This document shows, one piece after another, positions 23,100-35,942 of a stretch of DNA of 64,000 nucleotides (within the stretch, counting starts at the first letter, position 1; the number at the start of each line of letters is the position of its first letter). Source of the DNA: Chamaecrista fasciculata. Lineage: Eukaryota; Streptophyta; Magnoliopsida; Fabales; Fabaceae. Under the pieces are notes generated by a model. It was not told where the DNA came from. It searched no databases and saw only the letters and a program-made list of their open reading frames with translations. Where the stretch lies: the NCBI GenBank assembly GCA_003254925.1, contig QANZ01018151.1:8576-72575 (forward strand), in the 5' to 3' direction. The position numbers and the translations under genes were made by a program.

Positions 23100-24735
23100 C
23101 ATGTTTTGATGACCATTTTATCTCATTTGTTAGGTATTAATATTTTGATGTATTGTACATTGTTGAGCTACTTTTTCCTCTTTTGATCATGTTATACTCT
23201 GAGTTAGGCTATGTCCATATCGAGCTGGCCTATTTGCTCTCTTCTGTTTTCAGTTAGCTGACTGTGTAGTTAAAGTTGTTTGATGATTCAAGTGGGGACC
23301 ACCTGAAACTAGCAAGAAGCTGCCAGCTGTAAAGTTTGTTGAAGTAAAGCACGTGAAAGACTGAAAGCAATTGAAGAATTAAGCGCATATATATATATCT
23401 GAAGAGAGAGAAAAAGTGGGTTGATAGAAAATTCTCAGAAACTTGGAGCGAAGGTGTAGCAGAGCAAGGCGCAATCTCTTAATTTTCATCAATCATATTT
23501 GGATTCTTCATCTCTTTTTGTTGAGAACTTCTGTACAAATGTCTTTTAGAGGCTAATTTCTAGGTTTAACTAGGTTTTGCTAGACTGATGAACTGATTGT
23601 GAGACTCTGTTTTTAGATTAATGAATGCTTTGTTAAATTCTAAATTCTTATCTCACTTCTGTTCATGAATTCCAAATTTCTCGAATGATTGTGACTAGTA
23701 GAGCTCCTAGTTACGTTTTTATTCATGAGATTTCAGCTATCTAAGTTTTGATTCGTAATCTGAATTTAGAATAAGTAGCAAGATTTTCAAGAATTGACTT
23801 ACGTTATTTCGGTTCTTGATTTCTGATTTGAGATAGCTAACTCCTCTTAACCACTGAGACCTAGACTGAGTTAGGTTTGGTTTCCTCAATTGATTAATCT
23901 CTTGAATTTCTAGAAACGTTTTTTTGAAGTTTGAGAAGCTAAAATATAGGACGTTCCGTATCTTAGAAATTTTGTTGAGAACTGTTGAATCGTATTCCAC
24001 AAGCCAAATGATTTAGAGATTTAGCAAAGTTATAAGTCAATGATCAGTCAGTTCACTTAATGTCGATGCTTAACCTAGTTAGACATTTTATTCACTGATT
24101 TCTTCATCTCGTTTATTGTTCACATCAATTGCATTCTTGATCACTGTTGTTATCGTATTGCTTATTTTCTTGATTTTTCACTTCATTACTTCCATAAACC
24201 AATTTATACTGGTTTTGATTTACATTTGGAAATTGAATTCAGATCATTCTCGCTGTGGATTCGACCTTATTTCCCTATTACTACTATAAAATTCAGTAAC
24301 CGGAAATAGGAACTATTTTGTTAGATTCGACACCTAATAATTGGCGACGTTGCTTTTGCGGAGTGGTTTATTTTGATTTCTTTTATTGTATGACTAGGAC
24401 TGCTTGTGGTTAAGAAAAATCTTTTGATCCAAAGTTTGAAAGAACTGCTAGACGATTGAGAAAGGCATCTGAGTTACGAAGGCAACATCACTCTATTTCG
24501 AATTCTTCCGCTGATTCACCAAACACTGCTGTTGAAATGAAACAACCACCAAATGCCGCTGGGAATAATGTACCATCTGCTGAACGCACTTTGCAAGAAT
24601 GTAACACTCCACCGGTCAATTAAACACCTATGTGTATTGCTACACCTGCTTTGGAAGCATCTTTGGAGCTGAAATCTGGGCTCATCCAGCTGCTACCTAA
24701 ATTCAGAGGGTTGAATAATTAAATGCATGATGAGA
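23100..24735 (+). mobile_element. Ty3-type LTR retrotransposon fossil (Tat/Athila-like): LTR, primer site, start of gag
   Basis: About 23100-24333 reads like the 5' LTR of a Tat/Athila-type element. At about 24342 TGGCGACGTTGC resembles the primer binding site TGGCGCCGTTGCC common to this group. Downstream is a short gag-like stretch with LELKSGLIQLLPKFRGL, the motif opening the gag core in Tat/Athila elements. The rest of the element is absent: at about 24735 the sequence passes into Ty1/copia integrase. The copy is broken and old. The LTR start is uncertain. Confidence 0.55.
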
Positions 24736-24739
24736 ACAT

Positions 24740-27419
24740 ATCAATTTATATGATGCAGCGCTTGTACGCATTAAATTAACGTGTCGTAAATTCTCTTCTA
24801 TGCTATTGGTTTTGGGTCGAAAGCAGAATATTTTTCATTTATGAATTCTTTGGGTGCTGGATTTTTATTGCTCCACCATGTGAATCTGAATGGGCCCCAA
24901 CGAAAATTGAGAATATAAGTTGGGTATGGATCCAACTCAATTATTAAATATTTTAAACTCTTGAAGGGAGATAGTTCATGACATGATTTGTCAATGAAAT
25001 TAATTTTTCAGCATTAGGGGGAAAATGAAAATAGCTGGAAAAATGAATTACAAGGAATGCATGATTATTATATTCGTTTGATCCTCAGTGAACTTGAAGT
25101 TCAAAGAATAAATTATTTGAAGAATATTGTAAATATATTGCAAAATGCATTCACTGACCCATAGAAATAACAAAGTCAGATTTTCCAGCTGAAAATACTC
25201 TAATATATATTGAGGTCCCTGAAGGGACTAATCGGTTCCAGAGATAAGAATCCTCGAAAATAAAAGGAGCATATGAAAAAGATGGTCGAATTGAGGAAAT
25301 ATATGAAGGCATAATGAATGAAAAATCTTCGGAAGAGATTCAGGTACCTGAAAGTTAAGAAAATAATGAGATCTCAATATGTTTATTATTGCCAAAGTAC
25401 GGAACCGATATGAAAATATTGTCGACAAAGTATTTAAATATAATGTAGCGCTACAAATTACAAATTATAAAGAAATTGAGGATTATGAATAATAATTCGT
25501 CGAAGAGTGTCGACGTTAGAAATTAGACAAATTAAAAAGAAAGGATCCAAGATGATTAAAACTCACTCAAGAAATGTGAAAATTTTTGGACTTGAAGTCC
25601 ACAGACATAATAGTGTACAACCAGCATGATGATGTACAACCAGTTGAATATAAATAAGTCTTTGTGCGAAAAGAAACGAGCGAATTGAAATTTTGAGATA
25701 CAAATACTAGAAATATATTTTAAGGAGTTTAATTCTCCCGTGGTGAATGCAATTATTTTTTTGAATATATGATCTGGTTGTTTATAAAAGGCTTTGATGT
25801 CTAAATATTTGAAGGTGTGAAGTTAGTGGGGTAAAAATGAGTTTATGAGTAAAATCGTAATGAAAATGAAATGCTGAAGACGTAAGATATAAACTCAAAG
25901 GTCTCACATTGAATATGTAAAGACATATTCTCTGGAGATGGATGCAATCCCGAAGATGGATGCAACCTCCTTCAAATATTTTAGTAGTCTGGCATGGTAT
26001 GAAAAACTTGATATGCATTTAATGAGTATGGTTATAGTCCATTCATATGGCTTATTGAAGAATGAAATTTATATGAAAATCCTAAAGGATTATAGGAAGC
26101 ATGTCAGATGTCTTGTTCAATAACGATGAATAAAATTCTACATAGGTTTGAAAAAAAACCTGGACATATGTGGTACAATTATCTCAAAAAATATTATTTA
26201 AAAGATATCAAACTGTGTATATTTATTATTGTTGGAACTCTTGAAGAGTTCAAAACATAGTAAAATATTGATAGTTTGCAAGAAAGATTTTGTAAAGATA
26301 TAATTTTGTCTCATCTTACAGATTAAGCAAATTATAATAGTGAGGTTATTACTCATATTATGTAAAAAGTGTATTGAGATAGTTTCACATGAATAAGGTG
26401 CATGGACATGGTGTAACCATGATGGTTAGATAAATCATTTGAAGTGATAAAGTATCCTATTAACCTCAAATGAAGATGAAATTCTTTAGTCCTGTAGTAC
26501 CATATCTTGATATTATATGAGAATTAATGTTTCTTGTATACTCGTTAGCGAAATATAGTTCTTCATTGATCAAAAGACCTTGATAAAGAATGAAAAATAT
26601 TTTAAAGATAAATGTTTATTTTATTTAAATAAATTTATTTCACCATTCTTTGATGATGTAGATGCTAGCTGATTATCTGATCTTCAGAGACAATGCATAA
26701 GATAAATTAAGAATGTGTTTACATGAGACTACTAATTCAACACATCCAGAAGATGTGTAATTTGTTTTTTGCAGGGGAGTGTGTCAACCTTATTTTATGA
26801 AGATAATATGACTTGTATAGCAAGACGACATAACAGTTCAACAAGTTCGGTCATGTGATAATTTAGCAGATTTTTATAGAGGCATTGCCAATTGCAGTAT
26901 TTGAGAACTTGGTTTATCAAATTGGAATGTGTCAATTAAAAGATCCTTAGTGATGTTCTGCTGAGGGGGAGATACGCGCTGTACTCTTTTTCCCTTCGTC
27001 ATGGTTTTGTCCCACTGGGTTTTCCTGGCAAGGTTTTTAATGAGACAGCTTGTAATGCGTATCAATAAATTTTGAATATTCAAGGGGAAGTGTTATGAAT
27101 AATAATATTTGTGAATATCCACAATGGACTTTTGATATTCTCCGTGTATAGAAGTTTTCTCTGTAATCGTGTTTATCATCTTTAGTTTCCCGTATACATT
27201 AATATGAGTCTATACTTTCATTATTTGTATTGAATGTACACGAGAATTAGACACATCCCCCTTTATATCCTTTAACCTATAGATAGAGGCTTTAGGTGTT
27301 GATGTAAAGTTGATGATATCAGTTGAATGATAAAAATTACTTTCCCATCTTACTTTTCTCTATTTTTTTTTGTCAAAATTTTTCTCTATTAGTATTCATA
27401 TTTCTTATATTTTATAACA
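24740..27419 (+). mobile_element. Ty1/copia LTR retrotransposon fossil: integrase end, RT, RNase H, 3' LTR
   Basis: Pieces of copia polyprotein appear in order: the integrase C-terminal region (around 24745-25200), reverse transcriptase (about 25700-26250), RNase H (about 26640-26960), then a purine-rich tract (27081-27090) directly before the 3' LTR. The 5' LTR, gag, protease and first part of integrase are missing. The coding part is broken in many places (well over ten), so the copy is old and inactive. It is joined at its left to the Ty3-type fossil. Confidence 0.75.
27091..27419 (+). repeat. 3' LTR of the copia fossil
   Basis: It begins TGTTATGAATAATAATATTT right after the purine tract and ends TTTTATAACA, giving TG...CA ends and the short inverted TGTTAT/ATAACA. 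Length is 329 bp. The next five bases, AATCA, would be one half of a target duplication whose other half is lost. Confidence 0.75.
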
Positions 27420-28064
27420 AATCATTGTTTTTAGCGGTAAATAGTCTAGGAAAAAAACTATTATGGGGGAGGCAATTTAATGATTATATGAAAAACATCA
27501 CAAAATTCAAAAAATTGTATAATAATTAAATTAAAGAATAGACATTATAATATATTAATATTAATATTAAGCCTGAAAAACAATTATAATTTCAGCCGGA
27601 CAAAAGTTACAAATACGTTTTAAATTTTGTATATAATATATATATATATATTATTTGATTAGTTCACGAGTTGCAATAAACGAGACAATTGTTTTTATTT
27701 TTATTTTCTGAAAATAGATCTTCTCTCATGCCACGAGCCGCTGAAAACGGCGCCGTTTCCTCGGTAGCCGGATCTACCATTCTCGACTGTCTATCGCCAT
27801 CGTTATTCGCTATTTCGCTAATTTGTAAGGAACAAGGAAAAAAATTTGCAATCATTTTGCGTCATAGAACTTTGATTTCAGTGTGATTCTTCAGTCATGT
27901 GCTTCGCTATATTGGCATGTATGTCTATCCGTCTTTTTTTTTTCAAGTCTGAATGAATAATTTCCATTTTTGTGTTCTTATTTTTCTGATTCAGTGCGTA
28001 TTTCTCGTTCGCTTTTCAGAGCTGTGAGTTGTGTTGTGTGATTCGAGTATCGTCAAATCAAGCT
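27420..28064 (+). promoter_or_regulatory. Promoter and leader region of the J-protein gene
   Basis: It contains the perfect 14-bp palindrome AAACGGCGCCGTTT (27745-27758) in a locally GC-rich patch typical of plant housekeeping promoters/leaders. 63- and 65-codon ORFs on both strands here are not supported as proteins. The exact transcription start cannot be read. Confidence 0.45.
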
Positions 28065-31000
28065 ATGGTGAAAGACACTGCGTACTACGACATATTAGGC
28101 GTCGACGTTGATGCGTCCCCTGCAGATATCAAGAAGGCTTACTATGTTAAGGTAACGACTTCAATCGGACACAGTAGTAGAATCTTTCAGATCAAAGTAA
28201 ATGTACGATTCCGGATTGAGATTTCAGGATGCTTCTTTTTTACCCTTCCTGGTGTATCTGTGAAGGAAATGTAATGTAGGCTAGGCTGGCTATCATAATC
28301 TGGAATCCAATTTGTTCATTAAGGGGAGAATTTTAGTTTGTACAGTTTTCATAATTGGTAAACCGTTTAGGTTTCCCACTTAATTGGGCGCACCTACTCT
28401 CTTATTTGACTTTGATACTTTTTTCGGTTGAATTATATAGTAATTTTCAGTTTTATATGACCCCTATGGAATTAAGCAGTTTTCATAATTGGTAAACCGT
28501 TCAGGTTTCCCACTTAATTGGGCGCACCTACTCTCTTATTTGCTTTGATATTTTTTTAGGTCGAATTATATAGTAATTTTCAGCTTTATATGATCCCTAT
28601 GGAATTAACTAATGATATTGCCTAGTTATCGTATTGAAAAACGGATCCACTGTAATTGAGGTTCCTGAATTTCTCTGCAATTAGGCCATTATTGCTCAAA
28701 ATACACCCCCTCCTAAGTGGATAAGTGTGTTTTGGACACCAATTGTTTTTCGACAACATTGGGGAATGGCTTAATTGTACAGAAATTCAGGAACCTTGAT
28801 CCGTCCTGATCTTGTTCTGCCTGCAAATGCATCCTTTAGAGCTTCTAGTTATTTTCAGTGCTGGTAACTCACAACTTGAGTGAGTTAAAGACAAGTTAAT
28901 GAAGAAAAGTAGGGCTCCTGTGCTTAATTTCAGATTCAGTATATATAAATACTATTTTTATCCTGTTGTTTTTCATTTATCATTCCCCTAAATTATTTTT
29001 TTGAGCTAGTCTGCTAAGACACATTAACTTTGCTTTTATGTTCTCAGTTAGAACTTCTAGTTATTTTCTGTGTTCGTAGCCTGGAAATTGGGTGAGTTGA
29101 AGACAAGTGAAAGAAAAGTAGGTCACTTGTGCTTAATATAGATTCAGTATATAGAAATACTACCTTCATCCTTTTGTTTTCTTTTATCTTTTAACCTTTG
29201 CCTTTTATTTTTCCTATGAGTATTGCCACTTTGTTAATTTAATAGATAGAGATGTAACCTTTTAGTTCTACTTACATGTCTTTGCAGGCAAGGAAAGTTC
29301 ACCCAGACAAAAATCCTGGAGATCCTAAGGCTGCTCAAAATTTTCAGGTATGTTAAGAAATGATTCATTTCCAGCAGAGTTTTGGCTTCACAGTACTTCT
29401 TACTGGATTTTACTTACAGTACTACATGCTTCCTTCTTTGAGGTAAAATTCTAAATGTGTTATCTGAAAGAATAAAATTTTGTTAACTCTGTTTATTATT
29501 TTAATTCCTTCTTTGAATAAAAGAGAGAGCTCAAGTAATCGTTCACCATCAGTTTCTTCCCTTACGTGGATTGATTGGGAAAAAAATGCCCAAGACAATA
29601 GTAGACAGTTAATATATGCCTTTAGATCTTGTTTCTCTTTAACTTACTTTCCTCCATCCCCTCCTCAATATATTTTGTAAGCATGGTATCTTTGCTCAGG
29701 TACTCGGCGAGGCTTACCAGGTTTTAAGTGACCCTGAAAAGCGTGAAGCATATGATAAAAATGGAAAGGCAGGAATACCACAGTAAGTTCATACAACCAT
29801 ATATAATTGAAAGTAATGAAAGCCTGTGGGGTATTTTATCATATGATGATGGTCTTTCATTTCAGATTAAAGCTAAAAGTCACCTTTTGAGAATGTTACT
29901 TTTTTTGGACCAGATCTCTTGGTATTAGTAGAGTCCTTGGAGATATTAAGATAGTTTTTCAGATGTGTTTGCTTAGATCCAAAATATAATTTTACCTCAC
30001 TATGCAGTACGCTAGCAGGAGTTTACAATATGTGGGAACCATACACCCAGGAGTTTACCGACTGCCGATAATAGTTTTCTTTTGAATTCTTTAAATAAAT
30101 CTCAGTAGAATTCCTTTGTCAATAGAGAAATATGTATGATAAAAACATACTTTTGTGTGTGTGTGCAGAGAGTCCATGATGGATCCAGCATCTGTATTCG
30201 GGATGCTTTTTGGAAGTGACTATTTTGTAGACTATGTTGGGGAACTTGCATTGGCTTCTTTAGCATCTATAGAAGTTGAGGAAGACTCGCACGATCCTGA
30301 GACCCGTAGACAAATTGTTCAAGAAAAGATAAAAGTATATGTCTCTTCCCTATGGTTTTTATCGAGTTCATCACACTCTGCTTCCCCTCTCTTCCCTTCA
30401 CAGCTTCACCCTCCCCATTCTCTAGTAGCTGAAGCTGTTTGCTGGTTTTCGCTCTGTAGGCATGGCAGAATGAAAGGGAAAAAAAACTCATTGCAACTCT
30501 GAAAGATCGCTTGCAACCATTTGTTGATGGTCGAACAGATGAATTTACAGCATGGGCAAATGAAGAAGCAAAACGCCTTTCTGAAGCTGGTAAGTGTGCG
30601 TGTAGGTTTATTTTTTATGGCCCAAAATTTGATTAAAAATTTGCATCTATTTATAATTTATATCTAATTCCTTTACTTTTCCTGGCATTATTTTAACTCA
30701 TATCTCATATGCAGCTTTTGGAGAGGCCATGCTACATACAATTGGTTATATTTACACACGAAGAGCTGCAAAAGAACTTGGAAAGGATATGAGGTATATG
30801 AATGTTCCTTTTTTAGCAGAGTGGGTAAGAGGCAAGGGTCACCTGATAAAGTCACAAGTGATGGCAGCTTCAGGTAATGGACTGACTAATGTTTGGGTAT
30901 TCCATAGTGAAAAAGCATCTAAACCCTTTGTAATTTGGGAAGGTTTTAATAAATTTGAGCTATTTTTGTAGGTGCTGTGTCCTTAATTCAAATACAAGAT

Positions 31001-32811
31001 GAGCTGAAGAAGCTAAACGAGGCAGAAACCAAAGAAGAAAACGTATTAAAAGCTATTGAAGATAAGAAGGATGCTATGGTTAATTCCCTTTGGCAGATCA
31101 ATGTGGTTGATATTGAATCAACTCTCTCACGTGTCTGCAATGCTGTAAGTTTTATTAAACTGAGTGAAATATTTCACCAAGTTTTTTCAGCTAGCTAAAG
31201 AATTAAGAAATAATAATATTTTTTAAAACTTAGTGAAATATGTTAAGCACGTCTCTGATCTCTTAACTTGCCTGTCCTGACATTGCTAACATTAAGATCT
31301 TATGGTCTGGTCTACCTGATAGGGAAAGAAAAAAGATCTCACAGCTGGCCTGCTTAGTATGTATATAACTACGATTTAGTTACTAGATATCGGAAATATA
31401 TTTTTTAGTCTCCGACTTTTTTTATAAACATAAACTATTTAGTCCCCATGGATAATGTTTTAAAGACAAAATAGTTAACATTTGTAAAAAAGTAGGGACT
31501 GAAACGTGTATTTCCAATATTCAGGAGCTAAATTGTAGTTTTGGGTTAAATTCAGGGACTAAAAAATAGTTTGGCCAAAAAAAAAAGGGACTAAAAAATA
31601 GGTTTATTCTTTATCTTAGCTTGGTTAGACCATTTACTTAAGGCACTTAATCCAGAAACAACTTGAATTACAGTGCTATTTCTTTTGTTACCAAAAGACG
31701 TAAGAAGTTTAAGAATAATAGAACTAACATTTTGGGTCTTATACTGTATGGCTTATATTAAAGCTTTTATCTCTATTTTAGGTAGGAATGGTCGTGGCAT
31801 TTTGTGTGTCTGGTTCTTTGAGTCTTTGTTGTCGCGTGTTTCTTACCGTTTTTTCATATATATCAAAAAACAAAAATTAAAGCTTTAATCTCCAAAAACC
31901 GTTAGTGCAGTGAGTGCCTGTCTGAAAAAGTTAGTTTTTTAAGAGAAACAAATGCGTTGCATTGCATGTGACTTCAGGCTGCTAGAAAAAGTTTAGTTTT
32001 TTTTGTTAATTGACCTCAGGCTGCTAGAAATGATAATTGTACAACAAAGTTAAATATTTTCAAGGGATAACTTGCGCACTCACTAAATTTCAGAGATTCA
32101 GCTAAATATAACTAGCCTATTAATCAAAGAACCAAACTGGTTTGTTGCTTGGTTGGATGTCCTCCAGACCTCCACATTGTATGTTTATGGCGTACTGTGC
32201 AGTTTCCGGCTAAGCTGATTAATGATATTGAAGCGTCACTCCTTGCAAGATTTCAAGAGAATGATGCTTATACTTGTTCTTTTTGCAGGTCCTTAGAGAC
32301 CCTAGCGTCTCTAAAGATACTCTGAAACAACGGGCTAGAGCCTTGAAGAAGTTAGGAACTGTCTTCCAAGTAAGTGCTTTTGGCTTTCGCTGGTTTGCAA
32401 TATTTGTATAGTGACAACAATAACTTGTGCAATACCAACGCGGGCTGACTTTAGTGCAAGAAGCTAGTCTCCTACAAAATGATGAACTCGTGTTCAAATT
32501 TCCGTTGGGAGAGGTGTTCACATCTAGTTTTACATAAAACCTCAAACAGAACTATATTCAATGGAGCATATATGTAGGAAACAAAANAAAAAAAAAAAAA
32601 AAAAAAAAAAGAAGCTTCGCAAGAGGAAATGAGGAATGCACTAATCAAATCATGGATAAGGCATTTCATTAGTCAACCCCTTTATGCTGTTCATATCTAA
32701 CTAAAAATGACTGATTTTTCATCATCTCAGGGTGCTAAGGCTGCTTACAGTAGAGAAAACAGTCTACGCCAAGAAGGTGTCAAAACAGGAGATACTGCTT
32801 CAACATCTTAA
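28065..32811 (+). CDS. J-protein with DnaJ-X domain (chaperone DnaJ 10-like)
   Basis: Nine coding exons fit GT-AG rules and stay in frame: 28065-28151, 29288-29347, 29700-29782, 30169-30334, 30460-30589, 30715-30873, 30972-31144, 32289-32369, 32731-32811; 339 residues. Residues 5-72 form a J domain ([13 protein letters not shown] at 34-36, [12 protein letters not shown]). No Gly/Phe or zinc-finger region follows. The rest matches the DnaJ-X region: [43 protein letters not shown], a charged helical stretch [20 protein letters not shown] and the end [18 protein letters not shown]. Such J-proteins stimulate Hsp70 ATPase through the HPD loop; DnaJ-X members are cytosolic or membrane-associated co-chaperones. 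Length is close to the family's 340-400. Host introns 1 and 7 hold repeats. The family assignment is firm; the Arabidopsis counterpart (ATJ10 group) is inferred. Confidence 0.93.
28341..28620 (+). repeat. Tandem duplication of about 138 bp in intron 1 of the J-protein gene
   Basis: GTTTTCATAATTGGTAAACC occurs near 28343 and 28481. Each copy continues through CCCACTTAATTGGGCGCACC, GAATTATATAGTAATTTTCAG and CCCTATGGAATTAA with few differences. Confidence 0.85.
28655..28805. mobile_element. Small foldback MITE in intron 1 of the J-protein gene
   Basis: The left arm ACGGATCCACTGTAATTGAGG-TTCCTGAATTTCTCTGCAATTAG is mirrored by the right arm CTTAATTGTACAGAAATTCAGG-AACCTTGATCCGTC. The arms are about 50 bp with a short loop. 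Confidence 0.65.
28840..29190 (+). repeat. Diverged direct repeat of about 200 bp in intron 1
   Basis: CTTCTAGTTATTTTCAGTG, AAGAAAAGTAGG, TGTGCTTAAT and GATTCAGTATAT occur in the same order from about 28840 and again from about 29045, with more differences than the 138-bp duplication. This is an older duplication of intron sequence. Confidence 0.6.
31370..31545. mobile_element. Foldback MITE in intron 7 of the J-protein gene
   Basis: TACGATTTAGTTACTAGATAT at the left and ATTCAGGAGCTAAATTGTAG at the right are inverted, with TTTAGTCTCCGACTTTTTT against AAAAAGTAGGGACTGAA further in. Length is about 175 bp, non-coding. Confidence 0.65.
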
Positions 32812-34737
32812 TTGGTAGTATTCTTTGTGAAGATGGTGCTTCCTGTTCAGTATGTTCATTATGTCTTTTTGTGATGAGTTGTATCCTACTTTCATATATA
32901 TATATATATATATCTGATGTATTGGTGGTATATATATAAGCCTGGTATGTAATTCTTTATTTATTAAAATTGGATATTCTCAAACTTTGTCTAAATTATC
33001 TTTTGTGACAATCTCAATGGAGACTGGTTCATGCTTTGACTTGTAGATACGACTAAAAGTGAGTGCTCTTCTCCTTTTAATGCTGCATACAGTAAAGCAT
33101 ACGCAACTTGAGGTTATTGATGAAGTCCGTTTTCTTTTGGCTGAAGTGTATATAAATATTTTTAAGAAGTTTTTTTTATTGCGCAAAAAAAAAAAATATG
33201 AACTAGCCTCTTTAATTTTTTTTATTTAATGTAAAATGTTCATTTGTTAAGGTTTTTATTTTGAAAATTATTATTTTTTCATTATCTTTGATATAATTCG
33301 GAACTTGCAGTTAGGTGTTATCACTCACTTGCATAGTATTCAGAAAACAAAATAAATAAGTAAATTTGTTGAATGAAGATTATAACAAGAATAGCCATTT
33401 TTTTTGTAGAAAATGTTATAAAAAAATGGGGAGGACTTCTTTGTCCTTTTTCTGAAAAAAAAATCAGATTTTTTGCATAAAAGATAATTTTCAAGAGAGA
33501 ATTGTGAAAGTTAGCTTTTTTTTTAAAAAAAATTTCTGAAAGTTTTTTGATTTTTTTATTTCCTTAATACATTAATATTACTTTTAAAAAAGAAACACGA
33601 GCCTTTGATAGCAAGAGTGGATAAAGAGACGAGGTTGGGATTTTTTTTTTGGCCTGAAACGAAGTTGGGATTTGAAATCATGTAATTAGGACCACGTCAT
33701 TTTCACACAGATTCCATTTCAATTATTAACTGCCACCACATTGACATAATTAAAAATTATTGTTTGACATTAGGGTTCCTTAGAACAAGTGGAGCTAAAG
33801 GCATTATTAACTGAATAAATTTTCATAGCTGAAAGTCCTTTGGAAAATAAACATGAAAGTTAATTAAGATTAAACAGTAATATTAAAATTTTTAAGAGTT
33901 CAAACTCTGAAGTGTTGGATCATGCTTTGAAAATTGAAATCAATGTATTTGACAAAATAAAAATTCTGCCAAAATATGAGTTAATGAAATATCTATTGAT
34001 AGATTGAAAACAACAACAACCAACGTTTGTGATTCGAAAATTCTCAATCATGCACATTGGGTAAAAAGAAAGTCTTCGTTCTAAAATGATATCACAATTC
34101 TTCCATCCTTGAATTTTTTTTTTCATATTTCTTTTTAGGTTGTGAAAATCTCACCATTTAAAATGATGGCAACATTCGTTCATGCCTACATGGGTGGTTT
34201 AGAGAACTTGCCAAGGACGAAACAAATTGTCCACTCATCATGCTGAAGTGACTATATATATAACATGAATCGATATTCTCTTGCTTAAACAAATTAAAAT
34301 ATTAATTAAATCACCAATGTTATAGTGTTTTTAATTTGTAAGTATTTTAATTTATAAATTTATCAATATATATACATATATATATAATTGAAGAAAAAAG
34401 TATTATGTGAAGTTCTAACAGCATGTAATATATATAATTCGAAATCTATAAAGTAGATATAATTCAGACTTTTAATGAAGAAAGCTAGGTACGAAATTCT
34501 ATATGGTGTATGATTACAAAACAGCTCTCTCAAAAAATAATTAATATATAATTAAATTGTCCTTGAGCTAAAGATAACTATCAAAAGTTTGTTTAAAGTA
34601 CACATGACAAATCATATATTCAAACACACACATTTATATGTATTCAGTGCTTTATCCTATATACTATGATGACAAATCATCTCACACTAGCTATAATTTG
34701 ATCTTTAACAGTTGTACAAGCATGCATGCAACATTAT
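32812..34737. other. 3' flank of the J-protein gene and AT-rich intergenic DNA
   Basis: The 3' UTR probably ends near 32950. The rest holds (TA)n runs, long T tracts and no convincing ORF. Short biased ORFs on the minus strand are not supported. Confidence 0.45.
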
Positions 34738-35942
34738 GGGTGCGTTTGCATTAGCTTTAGAAAAAAGTGCTTCTTTTTTTCAACTTTTAATAATAGAGCT
34801 TTTATTTTAAAAATAAGCTATTTATGTTTGGATGTCATAATTAAAAGTACTTTTTATATTACAAATGATGTTTGGATGTAAATTTATAAAAGTGCTTTTT
34901 AATATGTGAAATTTACCAAAAAGGATATCTCAAAAGTACTTCTTTTGTTAACGGAGAAATTACATTACCAAAACGTGGGCACCAACATAATCAAATAACA
35001 ATCAATTTGTTAATGGAGAAATCATATATAGGCAAAAAGAATATATATATATATATACACATTGGCAAAGAGAGACTTAATGCCCAGAATTTTACATATA
35101 TGTTAATCAATGCATTTTTATGTCTCATCTCATTCATTTGCTTTAATTTTGCACCCATCCAAGTACATAGACCATGAAACTCGACTGACAAGGCTACTAA
35201 TTAATAAATGGAATCAAGTCTCGTTTATGATGTCAATGTATAATAATAAGTTCTAGATGGAATAAATAATATGGAATTATTATTGGCATATTATAAAGTG
35301 CATAACTACAACTGCTGGATAAAATCGGTTCGGTATGAGTGAAGGTTAAAATAAATTAAAAGGTTTAGGATCGTTTTGATACAGAACACAAGAAGAAATT
35401 AGATTAAGAAAAAAATTCATAAAAGTCATAAAGTTAACTGAAATGAGAATGCAGAATTTTAATGAAGGTTTAGTTTTTTGAAAATGGAGGACAATTTCAG
35501 ACGAAAAGGACATATGAAAGAATTGGAATGGCCTGAATGTCACGCTTCTTCCACTCTCTCTCCTTCCCACCTCTTAACAACATCAGACTCTGCGTAGAAG
35601 GAAGGAGAGAAGACGGCAGTAGGTGCGTAGAAGGAAGAAGACAGTCTGCGCTAGCTAGGTTAAGGAGAAAGGGTAGGGGTTGGAATATCTATGTTTTGTT
35701 AAGGGTATTTTTGTCTGATAAAAAGAAAGTTGAAGCTTCTCCGTGTTTTCATTTTCCTCTATCGCTGCCTCTATTTACGGAAGTTGAAAAACGGAGCTTC
35801 AAAAAATAGAGGAGTTTCAGCTTTTTTTTTAACTTCTCTTATTTTCCTAAAGCTCTATCCAAACGTGTTATTTTTTATATAAAGCTCTTATATTTAAATT
35901 TTAAGTGCTTTTTTCAGAAAATAAGCCCATCCAAACGGGCCC
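34738..35942. mobile_element. TIR transposon, non-autonomous
   Basis: The left end GGGTGCGTTTGCATTAGCTT and the reverse complement of the right end GGGCCCGTTTGGATGGGCTT agree at about 15 of 20 bases. Both continue into AGAAAAAAGTGCTT/GAAAAAAGCACTT and AATAAGAGCTTTTAT-type motifs. TAT flanks it on each side, a possible 3-bp duplication. The centre contains a GC-richer repeat (GTAGAAGGAAGGAGAGAAGAC / GTAGAAGGAAGAAGACAGT) and a 90-codon ORF with no recognisable domain. A PIF/Harbinger-like origin is possible but not proven. Confidence 0.6.
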
